The notes beneath the pieces are model-generated. The model was not told the DNA's origin. It did no database searches and saw nothing but the letters and a program-made list of their open reading frames with translations. Shown here piece by piece: positions 8,873-15,096 of a stretch of 37,647 bases of DNA. The position numbers and the translations under genes are program-made. The stretch's first letter is position 1, and each line of letters opens with the position of its first letter. The stretch is from Anaerolineaceae bacterium UBA4799 (GTDB lineage Bacteria > Chloroflexota > Anaerolineae > Anaerolineales > Anaerolineaceae): NCBI GenBank assembly GCA_002402725.1, contig DHGL01000026.1, positions 420 to 38,066 of the forward strand. Reading direction: 5' to 3'.

Positions 8873-9411
8873 TGATTCACCTCTGATTTTCTGAACGCGA
8901 GCTTCCAGACGGAAAGCCCCAGCGTGAGGCTGGCCAGGAGGACCCAGCCTGCGAAAATGAGACCGCTGATAATGAGCGTGGACGGGTTGAGAGTTCTGTA
9001 TGCGCTCATGATAAATGAAAACGCCTGTTGTATATAAGTGAGCAGGCCGACCACCGCGGAGATGACCCCGGCAGCCAGGGAAATAAGCGAGAGTTCGGGG
9101 AGGAATGCATACAGAGCAACCAGGACGATGATGAGCGCAGTGGAGGCAAAAACAATGGCAAGCGTGCGTGCCTGTTTACGCTCCTGGTCGCGACGGCGGG
9201 TTTCGAGCGAGGTTACAAACCTGCGGGTGAACCCGGCAGGCGCCGCCTGCACTGTTGCCTCACGGATGCTTTGCAGCGCAATGTTCAGAGAGCGTGAAAG
9301 CTGCGCGCATTGAGGGCAGATTTCCAGATGAGCTGCCAGCTCGACGCGTTGGGATTCATCCAGGTCTTTTTCATCCAGTATCCAAATCTTATAGGGGTAA
9401 TGATTCATCAT
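8869..9411 (-). CDS. Anti-sigma factor, zinc-finger type, membrane-bound
   Basis: The 180-residue protein carries the ZAS anti-sigma signature H-x3-C-x2-C (H28, C32, C35 in AAHLEICPQCAQL) near its N terminus. A basic linker follows, then two or three transmembrane segments (about 83-108, 110-132, 145-172). It directly follows the ECF sigma gene: the sigma stop ends at 9413, one base lies between, and the ribosome binding site GGAGG sits inside the last sigma codons, so translation is coupled. In this arrangement the product is expected to hold the sigma factor at the membrane until a signal releases it. A second possible start lies one codon downstream. Confidence 0.8.
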   Translation of the reverse strand: MMNHYPYKIWILDEKDLDESQRVELAAHLEICPQCAQLSRSLNIALQSIREATVQAAPAGFTRRFVTSLETRRRDQERKQARTLAIVFASTALIIVLVALYAFLPELSLISLAAGVISAVVGLLTYIQQAFSFIMSAYRTLNPSTLIISGLIFAGWVLLASLTLGLSVWKLAFRKSEVNQ

Positions 9412-9412
9412 G

Positions 9413-9982
9413 TCATCCTCCCTGCACCGTCATTGATTGATTCTTGATCACAGCCTCGGCCAGCTGCCGCCGGGCGCGATGCAGCCGGCTCTTGACCGCG
9501 CTGACGCTAAGAGAAAGCATCTGACTTATCTCTTCCTCCGAACATCCATACCAATATTTTAAAATCACAGCCGCCCGATCAGGCGGGTTCAACTGGTCGA
9601 TCATGCGGTGCAAAGTTTCCTCTTCATCATTTCTAATGACCGCCGTTTCGGGATTGGGCATGCGCGGATCGCCAAGGTCAAAATCGGGATATTCATCCAG
9701 TTCGAAGAGGGTGACCTTCTGCTTACGCGTCTGGTCGATGCAGTAATGCGCGGCGATGGATAGCAACCAGGTGCTGAAAGAGCGCTCGGGGTCGTAACTC
9801 TTGATCTTCTGCCAGGCGCGCCAGAAGGTCTCCTGGGCGGCATCTTCCGCGGACTTGCTCTCTCCAAGCATCCTGTAGCATAGGTTAAAAATCGGGGTCT
9901 GGTAGGTATCAACCAACATGGTGAAGGCTTCTTCATCTCCATGGCGGGCTTTCTCGATCCAAATTGGGTCAATTTGCTTCAT
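9413..9982 (-). CDS. RNA polymerase sigma factor, ECF subfamily
   Basis: The 189-residue protein has sigma region 2 (about 20-90, with YRMLGESKSAEDAAQETFWRAW-type recognition of the -10) and region 4 with a helix-turn-helix (EEISQMLSLSVSAVKSRLHRARRQL, about 148-175). Regions 1 and 3 are absent, which defines ECF factors. It heads a four-gene - strand operon with its own anti-sigma factor and two envelope proteins. The upstream promoter resembles those used by SigW-like ECF factors, so autoregulation is likely. The target signal is unknown; the operon's last two products suggest the cell envelope. Confidence 0.92.
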   Translation of the reverse strand: MKQIDPIWIEKARHGDEEAFTMLVDTYQTPIFNLCYRMLGESKSAEDAAQETFWRAWQKIKSYDPERSFSTWLLSIAAHYCIDQTRKQKVTLFELDEYPDFDLGDPRMPNPETAVIRNDEEETLHRMIDQLNPPDRAAVILKYWYGCSEEEISQMLSLSVSAVKSRLHRARRQLAEAVIKNQSMTVQGG

Positions 9983-10016
9983 TGCCTTCCCGCTTTATTG
10001 TTTTGTCTAGCTAATA

Positions 10017-10042
10017 TACGCAGGGAGATGAAATAGGTTGCA
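10017..10042 (-). promoter_or_regulatory. ECF-type promoter of the sigma/anti-sigma operon
   Basis: Read on the - strand, TGCAAC (10042-10037) is followed after exactly 16 bases by CGTA (10020-10017). This matches the SigW-type layout TGAAAC-N16-CGTA at nearly every position. It lies 34 bases before the sigma factor ATG. The match indicates that the sigma factor reads its own promoter. Confidence 0.7.
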
Positions 10043-10077
10043 ACGCGCATGCGGTTGTTCTTTCAAACAGGCAGTTC

Positions 10078-10713
10078 TTAGAAGACGATTTCCTCACGCC
10101 CTGAAAGCTTTTCTTTTATCTTTTTCACCACGGTATCCAGATGGCGCGGTTCGTGGACGAAATCCAGGTCGTCGGTACGGATGGTGAGGATGGGGCAGAG
10201 ATCAAAGTTGCCTGTCCAGTCGTCGTAATAGGATTCGAGGAGGGCCAGGTAATCGCGGGAGATGGAGGATTCGATGTCGCGCCCGCGCGATTGGATACGC
10301 TGCACCAGGGTATCCACAGGGCATTTGAGGTAAATCAGCAGGGAGGGGTGAGGCAGAGTGGCGGTGATGAGGTCAAAGACCTTGCGGTAGGTGCCGTAAT
10401 CGCGTTCATTGATATTGCCCATGGAGTAGAGCGCGCGGGCGAAGATATAGGCGTCTTCATAAATACTGCGGTCAATAATGGCTGAGCGCGGGTCGTTGTA
10501 CATATCCAGGTGCTGCTGTGCGCGGTGACCGAGGAAATATACCTGCAAATGAAATGCCCATTCCTTCATATTGGTGTAGAAATCTGGCAGGTAGGGATTA
10601 TCGACGACGGATTCGTAAGCCGTGTGCCAGCCGAGGCGTTCACCGATGCGTTCGGTGAGTGAGGTCTTGCCGGAACCGATGTTACCCGCGACGAGGATGA
10701 GTCTCTTGGCCAT
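10078..10713 (-). CDS. Deoxynucleoside kinase (dCK/dGK family)
   Basis: Phosphorylates deoxynucleosides for nucleotide salvage. From ATG 10713 the product is 211 residues, starting MAKRLILVAGNIGSGKTSL with the P-loop GNIGSGKT at about 10-17. The DRSIYEDAYIFA segment (about 75) is the family's DRS motif next to the catalytic Glu region, and RIQSRGRDIE is the arginine-rich lid. Start 10713 is chosen because CAGGAGA precedes it and the P-loop is then at the family position; an in-frame extension to 10875 has no family similarity. A TATAAT on the - strand (10749-10744) lies 30 bases upstream. Substrate preference cannot be read. Confidence 0.88.
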   Translation of the reverse strand: MAKRLILVAGNIGSGKTSLTERIGERLGWHTAYESVVDNPYLPDFYTNMKEWAFHLQVYFLGHRAQQHLDMYNDPRSAIIDRSIYEDAYIFARALYSMGNINERDYGTYRKVFDLITATLPHPSLLIYLKCPVDTLVQRIQSRGRDIESSISRDYLALLESYYDDWTGNFDLCPILTIRTDDLDFVHEPRHLDTVVKKIKEKLSGREEIVF

Positions 10714-10743
10714 GCGTGCTCTCCTGAAGAGAAGGATACCTTT

Positions 10744-10749
10744 ATTATA
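10744..10749 (-). promoter_or_regulatory. -10 box of the deoxynucleoside kinase gene
   Basis: The - strand reads TATAAT here, 30 bases before the ATG. No convincing -35 is seen, so this is a partial promoter call. Confidence 0.4.
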
Positions 10750-10860
10750 CGGCACAGCTGGGTATTCTTTCGGGCATAAACGGTTCTGCCAGGTAGCTCG
10801 GTGCAATGATAATAACAACCTACTGGTTTTCGGCTGGTTTTCTGTCAAGCCAGATGAAAG

Positions 10861-10914
10861 CACTATTGAAAGCACTATTGCACTATTGCTTACACTATTG
10901 CTGTTGCACTATTG
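10861..10914. repeat. Five copies of CACTATTG
   Basis: CACTATTG occurs at 10861, 10873, 10881, 10893 and 10907 (all + strand), 12, 8, 12 and 14 bases apart. The cluster ends 67 bases before the peroxiredoxin-like gene and also lies upstream of the divergent kinase gene. It could be an iterated operator or microsatellite-like expansion. Confidence 0.85.
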
Positions 10915-10980
10915 CTTCCTGTAGACCGAAAAACTTGTTACACTTGCGCTCATGAATGATTACATAGAGAGCAGGAGAAA

Positions 10981-11460
10981 ATGATGACTTGTTTACAGGT
11001 AGGTGATACCGCGCCGGACTTTGAGCTCCCGGACCAAACTGGCGAGTTTTACCGGCTCTCGGAAATCCTTAAGAGTAAGCATGCGCTGCTGGTGTTCAAC
11101 CTCGGCTTTGCCTGACCGCACTGCACCAATCATATGGCGCAGTTGCGCCATGACTATATTAAATTTGAGGCACTCAACTGCGAGGTGCTGGTGATGGTGC
11201 CAAATGGTCCACGCATGATCGAACGCTACCTCCGCGAGACGCAGACCCCCTACCCCATCCTGACAGACAAAGGTTCACAGGTCGCGTCGGCGTACATGCA
11301 GTTGAAACGCCTGTTTAAAATCGGCTCACCGACTGTGATCCTGGTGGACCGGCATGGCAAAGTGGCTTACGCGTACTATGCCACTTCGCTCATCGAAGAA
11401 CCCGACAACAACGAAGCGCTGGCAGCGCTCGCAAAATTGTCGCCCACGGTAGAAAGCTGA
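10981..11460 (+). CDS. Peroxiredoxin-like selenoprotein (Sec at in-frame TGA 11113-11115)
   Basis: Reading from ATG 10981 (or 10984, better spaced from AGGAG at 10973-10977) gives a thioredoxin-fold peroxidase. It opens CLQVGDTAPDFELPDQTG, typical of AhpC/TSA proteins, and continues through an in-frame TGA at codon 45. The same frame then runs to TGA at 11458-11460: 159 residues in all. The TGA falls in VFNLGFA-U-PHC, where relatives have Cys in (W/A)CPxC, so it stands at the catalytic position of a C-x-x-C motif. The downstream half stays conserved in style (PYPILTDKGSQVASAYMQL, PTVILVDRHGKVAYAYYA). A SECIS-like hairpin follows. A nonsense mutation is the alternative but would not explain the hairpin. 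It reduces peroxides or disulfides, presumably with thioredoxin. Confidence 0.82.
11134..11151 (+). promoter_or_regulatory. Candidate bacterial SECIS element
   Basis: ATGGCGC (11134-11140) and GCGCCAT (11145-11151) form a perfect 7-bp stem with loop AGTT. The loop starts 25 bases after the TGA, inside the spacing seen for bacterial SECIS elements. A G is in the first two loop bases, as that class requires. It lies within the coding sequence, as in all bacterial selenoprotein mRNAs. Confidence 0.7.
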
Positions 11461-11489
11461 TGACCTTGCCCTTTTCTTAAGATTCAGAA

Positions 11490-11538
11490 GATACAAAACC
11501 GGGGAGCAATTGAATCAATGCCAGGATTGTGCTAGAAT
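11490..11538 (+). promoter_or_regulatory. Promoter of the aldehyde oxidoreductase gene, with shared upstream element
   Basis: TTGAAT (11510-11515) and TAGAAT (11533-11538) are 17 bases apart. GATACAAAACCGGGGA (11490-11505) lies 4 bases upstream of the -35 box, and the identical 16-mer stands directly upstream of the glnA -35 box at 14709-14724. A common regulator is possible. Confidence 0.7.
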
Positions 11539-11628
11539 TTATTTGGTCGTAAGTGTTTAGGGGACTCTATAAACCAGATTGCATGTTTTTGTAAAGTTTT
11601 CCCAATCAATCAAAATTTGGAGGAAAGA

Positions 11629-14373
11629 ATGCAAAAAAAGCTACTGAATATAAATGGAGTCAATAAAACCGTCATCTTCGACCCAAATGCCTCTCTATCA
11701 GACGTGCTGCGTAAGCAGCTATTGCTGACCGGGACCAAGGTGTCATGCAATGACGGTCACTGTGGAGCCTGCTCGGTTATTCTGGATGGCAAGCTCACTT
11801 TGAGCTGCCTGACCAAGATGGAGCGCGTCAAGGACGGTGCCGAGATCATTACGATTGAAGGCATCGGCACGCCCGAGAAAATGCACCCCATCCAGTTGGC
11901 GATGGTAGCGCACGGCGCGGCGCAGTGCGGTTACTGCACCCCTGGCATGGTCGTCTCGGCCAAGGCTCTGCTGGATAGCAACCCGAAACCGACGCGTGAG
12001 GAAGTGCGCTCCTGGTTGACCCAGCACCACAATGCCTGCCGCTGCACTGGCTACAAGCCGATTGTGGATGGCATTATGGATGCAGCCAAGGTGCTGCGCG
12101 GCGAGATGAAGCGCGAAGAGCTGGAATACAAGTTGCCCAAGGATGGCAAAATCTGGGGTGGCAAGTATCCTCGCCCGACAGCTGTAGCCAAAGCCACCGG
12201 CACACTGGATTACGGTCAAGACCTGGGCTTGAAGATGCCCCCCGGCACGCTGCAGTTGGCCTTGGTGCAGGCTGAAGTCCCACATGCCAACATCATTTCA
12301 ATCGACACCAAAGAAGCCGAGAAGATGCCTGGCGTGTTCAAGGTTGTCACCCACAAGGATGTCAAGGGCAAGAACCGCATCACAGGCCTGATCACCTTCC
12401 CCAGCAATAAGGGCGATGGCTGGGATCGTCCGATCCTGTGCGACACCAAAGTCTTCCAGCGCGGCGACGCCATCGCCATCGTTTGCGCCGATACCATCGA
12501 ACAGGCTAAAGCGGCGGCAAAGAAGGTTAAAGTAAAACTGGAAGAGCTGCCCGCTTACATGAGCGCCCCGGCGGCCATGGCCGAAGACGCCATTGAAATT
12601 CACCCCGGCACACCCAACGTATACTTCGAGCAGAAGATTGCCAAAGGCCCCGACACCAAGCCGATCATGAAATCAGCCAAGTATGTTGTGGAAGATAAAT
12701 TCTATCTGCAGCGCCAGCCGCACATGACCATTGAAAGCGATATGGGCTTTGCCTATTACGACGAGGAAGGACGCCTGACGATCCACTCCAAATCCATCGG
12801 CCTGTTCCTGCACCTGTACATGATCGCCCCCGGCCTGGGTGTTGAGCCAGACAAGCTCCGCCTGATCCAGAACCCGGCTGGCGGCACCTTCGGCTATAAA
12901 TTCAGCCCGACCATGGAAGCCTTGCTCGGCGCAGCCTGCATCGCTACCCAGCGCCCGGTCTACCTGGAATATGATTACCAGCAGTACATGCAGTACACCG
13001 GCAAGCGCTCACCCTTCTGGATGGATATCAAGATGGCTGCCGATAAAGACGGTAAGATCGTCGCGATGGAAACCGACTACTCTGTCGACCACGGTCCGTA
13101 CTCCGAGTTCGGTGACCTGCTGACTCTGCGCGGCGTACAATACATGGGGGCTGGTTACAACATCCCCAGCATTCGCGGTAAAGGCCGCACTGTGTGCACC
13201 AACCATGCCTGGGGTTCAGCCTTCCGCGCTTACGGCTCACCGCAGGCCTTCCTGGCCTCCGAAAGCATCGTAGACGAGCTGGCTGAGAAAGCCGGCATAG
13301 ATCCACTGGAATTTCGCTACCTGAACTGCTACACCCCTGGCAGCACCACGCCCACCGGGCAGGAACCGGAAGTATATCCATTCCCTGAGATGATCGAGAA
13401 GCTGCGCCCCCTATACAAGAAAGCAGTGGAGAAAACCAAGAAAGAATCGACTCCCGAGCACAAGAAGGGTGTGGGCGTTACGTTGGGCATCTATGGCTGC
13501 GGCCTGGATGGTGTGGATGGCGCAGAAGCCTGGATCGAGCTGAAGAAAGATGGCGGCGTGGCCGTTTATACTACCTGGCAGGATCATGGCCAAGGCGCCG
13601 ATATGGGCGTGTTGGGCACGGCTCACGAAGGCCTACGTCCGCTGGGCATCAAGCCTGAGCAGATCGAGCTGGTGTTGAACGATACCGCTCGCACTCCCAA
13701 TGGCGGTCCCGCAGGCGGAAGCCGCAGCCAAGTGGTGGTGGGCAACGCCATCAAGAACGCTTGCGACCAGCTTGTGGAAGCCATGCGTAAGCCGGATGGA
13801 ATTTTCCGCACGTACAAGGAAATGACAACCGAGAATCTACCGCTTAAATACATCGGCAAGTGGGCTGCATCTGCTAACAGCAACTGTGATGAGAACGGCC
13901 AGGGCAAGCCATTTGCAGTGTACATGTATGGCGTGTTTATGGCTGAAGTGGATGTAGACACCAAGACCGGCAAGACTACGGTCGAGGGCATGACCGTGAT
14001 GGCTGACGTTGGTAAGATCAACAACAAGCTGGTGGTCGACGGCCAGATTTATGGTGGCGTGGCCCAGGGTATTGGACTGGCGCTGTCTGAAGACTTCGAG
14101 GATTATGACAAGCACAGCACTATGCTAGGCGCGGGCATCCCGTATGCCAAGGATATCCCCGATAAGATCGACATTTATTACACCGAAAGCCCTCGCCCGC
14201 AAGGCCCGTTCGGAGCGGCTGGCGTGGGTGAGCTGCCGTTGACCTCACCGCATGTGGCGGTGGTCAACGCCATTTATAATGCTACGGGTGTACGTATCCG
14301 CCATCTGCCAGCCTATCCCGAGAAAGTGCTGGAAGGGTTGAAGGCTAAGAAGGCCAATCTGCAACCCGCATAA
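11629..14373 (+). CDS. mop: Molybdenum aldehyde oxidoreductase (Mop type)
   Basis: Oxidises aldehydes to carboxylic acids with a molybdenum-molybdopterin cofactor and two [2Fe-2S] clusters. The 914 residues follow Desulfovibrio gigas Mop from end to end as I remember it. The first cluster is bound by C40, C45, C48 and C60, the second by the CGYC pair at C100/C103 and the later NACRC pair. A linker follows, then the Moco domains with KNRITGLITFPSNKGDGWDRPILCD, and GVGELPLTSPH carries the catalytic Glu. Start ATG 11629 follows GGAGGAAAG; an upstream TTG at 11617 lies inside that ribosome binding site. No FAD domain is present, as in Mop. Codon use is visibly GC-richer than in its neighbours, which hints at transfer. 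Confidence 0.93.
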   Translation: MQKKLLNINGVNKTVIFDPNASLSDVLRKQLLLTGTKVSCNDGHCGACSVILDGKLTLSCLTKMERVKDGAEIITIEGIGTPEKMHPIQLAMVAHGAAQCGYCTPGMVVSAKALLDSNPKPTREEVRSWLTQHHNACRCTGYKPIVDGIMDAAKVLRGEMKREELEYKLPKDGKIWGGKYPRPTAVAKATGTLDYGQDLGLKMPPGTLQLALVQAEVPHANIISIDTKEAEKMPGVFKVVTHKDVKGKNRITGLITFPSNKGDGWDRPILCDTKVFQRGDAIAIVCADTIEQAKAAAKKVKVKLEELPAYMSAPAAMAEDAIEIHPGTPNVYFEQKIAKGPDTKPIMKSAKYVVEDKFYLQRQPHMTIESDMGFAYYDEEGRLTIHSKSIGLFLHLYMIAPGLGVEPDKLRLIQNPAGGTFGYKFSPTMEALLGAACIATQRPVYLEYDYQQYMQYTGKRSPFWMDIKMAADKDGKIVAMETDYSVDHGPYSEFGDLLTLRGVQYMGAGYNIPSIRGKGRTVCTNHAWGSAFRAYGSPQAFLASESIVDELAEKAGIDPLEFRYLNCYTPGSTTPTGQEPEVYPFPEMIEKLRPLYKKAVEKTKKESTPEHKKGVGVTLGIYGCGLDGVDGAEAWIELKKDGGVAVYTTWQDHGQGADMGVLGTAHEGLRPLGIKPEQIELVLNDTARTPNGGPAGGSRSQVVVGNAIKNACDQLVEAMRKPDGIFRTYKEMTTENLPLKYIGKWAASANSNCDENGQGKPFAVYMYGVFMAEVDVDTKTGKTTVEGMTVMADVGKINNKLVVDGQIYGGVAQGIGLALSEDFEDYDKHSTMLGAGIPYAKDIPDKIDIYYTESPRPQGPFGAAGVGELPLTSPHVAVVNAIYNATGVRIRHLPAYPEKVLEGLKAKKANLQPA

Positions 14374-14385
14374 AGTTTCGTTCCA

Positions 14386-14422
14386 CCAGGGGAAGACTAT
14401 TACTGCCTTCCCCTGGCTTTTT
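14386..14422 (+). terminator. Intrinsic terminator after mop
   Basis: CCAGGGGAAG (14386-14395) pairs perfectly with CTTCCCCTGG (14407-14416), followed by CTTTTT. Confidence 0.9.
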
Positions 14423-14735
14423 GATTATTGGTGAAGCTCGGGATGGCATGGCAACCATGAGTCAATTCAGAGCTTTGATGACTGGCCATAGCGGAGCCTG
14501 CACTTTTCATGCGGACAGTCCGCGTGAAGCAACCTAGCGGTTAGCAACAGTCATGGGTGCGGATGCTGGAGTAAAGCCACATGAAGCCAACCAAATGATC
14601 GCTGATGCGGTTGATTTGCTCGTACAGATCGGCATCCGTCACGAAGTTCGCCGCGTGATCGCTGTATCCAATGTATCCAAGGATTTGATACAAAACCGAT
14701 ACACAACCGATACAAAACCGGGGATTGACTTTTAA
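14421..14735 (+). pseudogene. CpaF/VirB11-type secretion ATPase, C-terminal remnant
   Basis: One continuous frame from 14421 reads LIIGEARDGMAT, then LMTGHSGACTFHADSPREA, an internal TAG (14535-14537), then RLATVM and ADAVDLLVQIGIRHEVRRVIAVSNV. These are the Walker B-side motif (GEVRDGEA), the T-GH-G-TxHA-SP(R)EA histidine box and the AIDLIVQ-RRV end of CpaF/TadA pilus and secretion ATPases. The part before LIIGE, with the P-loop, is missing, and the fragment starts inside the mop terminator. Deletion plus a stop codon show it is dead. It probably marks an old rearrangement junction. Its last codons run into the glnA promoter repeats. Confidence 0.75.
14687..14719 (+). repeat. Three tandem 11-mers GATACAAAACC upstream of the glnA promoter
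   Basis: GATACAAAACC, GATACACAACC, GATACAAAACC stand head to tail (14687-14719), one helical turn apart. The last copy continues into the 16-mer shared with the mop promoter and ends 5 bases before the -35 box. The spacing suits side-by-side binding of a regulator on one DNA face. Confidence 0.85.
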
Positions 14736-14753
14736 CCGCTTACTCTGTATGAT
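14725..14753 (+). promoter_or_regulatory. Promoter of the ribozyme-glnA transcript
   Basis: TTGACT (14725-14730), 17 bases, TATGAT (14748-14753): a near-consensus sigma-70-type promoter. Transcription would start near 14760, about 28 bases before the predicted ribozyme cleavage site. Confidence 0.8.
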
Positions 14754-14786
14754 AGTCGCAATTAACAATTGAATAAAGAGAGAAAC

Positions 14787-15000
14787 AGCGGCTGCGTCTC
14801 GGGCGACCGAGATGACGAGGTGGAGGTTCTCCTTCGCGAGAGGGATGTTAACCCTGGGGGGATGCACAGGGGAAAATCGAACGATCAGCGGATGCCTCCG
14901 GAGCCCTGCCAGGGGCTTCCATCTCCCTTCCCAAGCAAGTCAGTGAACAAAACCGCGTGGTGACACGCAGCACAGATAGCTGACACCGGCCAGGCAGAAT
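14787..15000 (+). ncRNA. glmS-type self-cleaving ribozyme/riboswitch in the glnA leader
   Basis: The leader can be folded on the glmS ribozyme plan. A cleavage-like A|GCGGC stands at 14787/14788. P1 is TCTCGG-GCGA-CCGAGA, followed by the conserved TGACGAGG. P2 is GGAGG (14822-14826) with CCTCC (14895-14899), closing ATCGA and ATCAGCGGATG, nearly as in Bacillus. P3 is GGAGCCC/GGGCTTCC with a bulge. P4 is GTCAG (14939-14943) with CTGAC (14980-14984), and P4.1 is GCGTG-GTGA-CACGC preceded by AAAACC. The P3.1 pseudoknot is CTGCC (14906-14910) with GGCAG (14993-14997). In known cases glucosamine-6-phosphate is the cofactor for cleavage. Oddities are an insertion of about 47 bases (14829-14875) inside P2 and a P2.2 pairing shifted by one base. 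Comparison is from memory. Confidence 0.85.
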
Positions 15001-15047
15001 GGCGTGCCTGTGTTATTAAGCGGAAGGGATGCTGATTGTGAAACTTA

Positions 15048-15079
15048 AATTAAGGCATGCCCAAAAGCATGCCTTAATT
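15048..15079 (+). promoter_or_regulatory. Perfect 13-bp hairpin between ribozyme and glnA
   Basis: AATTAAGGCATGC (15048-15060) pairs perfectly with GCATGCCTTAATT (15067-15079) around a CCAAAA loop. There is no T-run beyond TTCTT, and the glnA SD (AGGAG, 15088-15092) follows 8 bases later. It could shield the coding part after ribozyme cleavage, or act as an attenuator; neither is shown. Confidence 0.6.
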
Positions 15080-15096
15080 CTTAAGCCAGGAGTGTA

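Noticed and set aside
11134..11460. Separate 108-residue redoxin gene starting at 11134
   Set aside because: The start lacks a ribosome binding site and would drop the N-terminal strand and active-site motif; reading through TGA as Sec gives a complete family member.
14769..14963. 64-residue open frame on + over the glnA leader
   Set aside because: It lies entirely in the predicted ribozyme, has no plausible ribosome binding site, and its translation resembles no protein.
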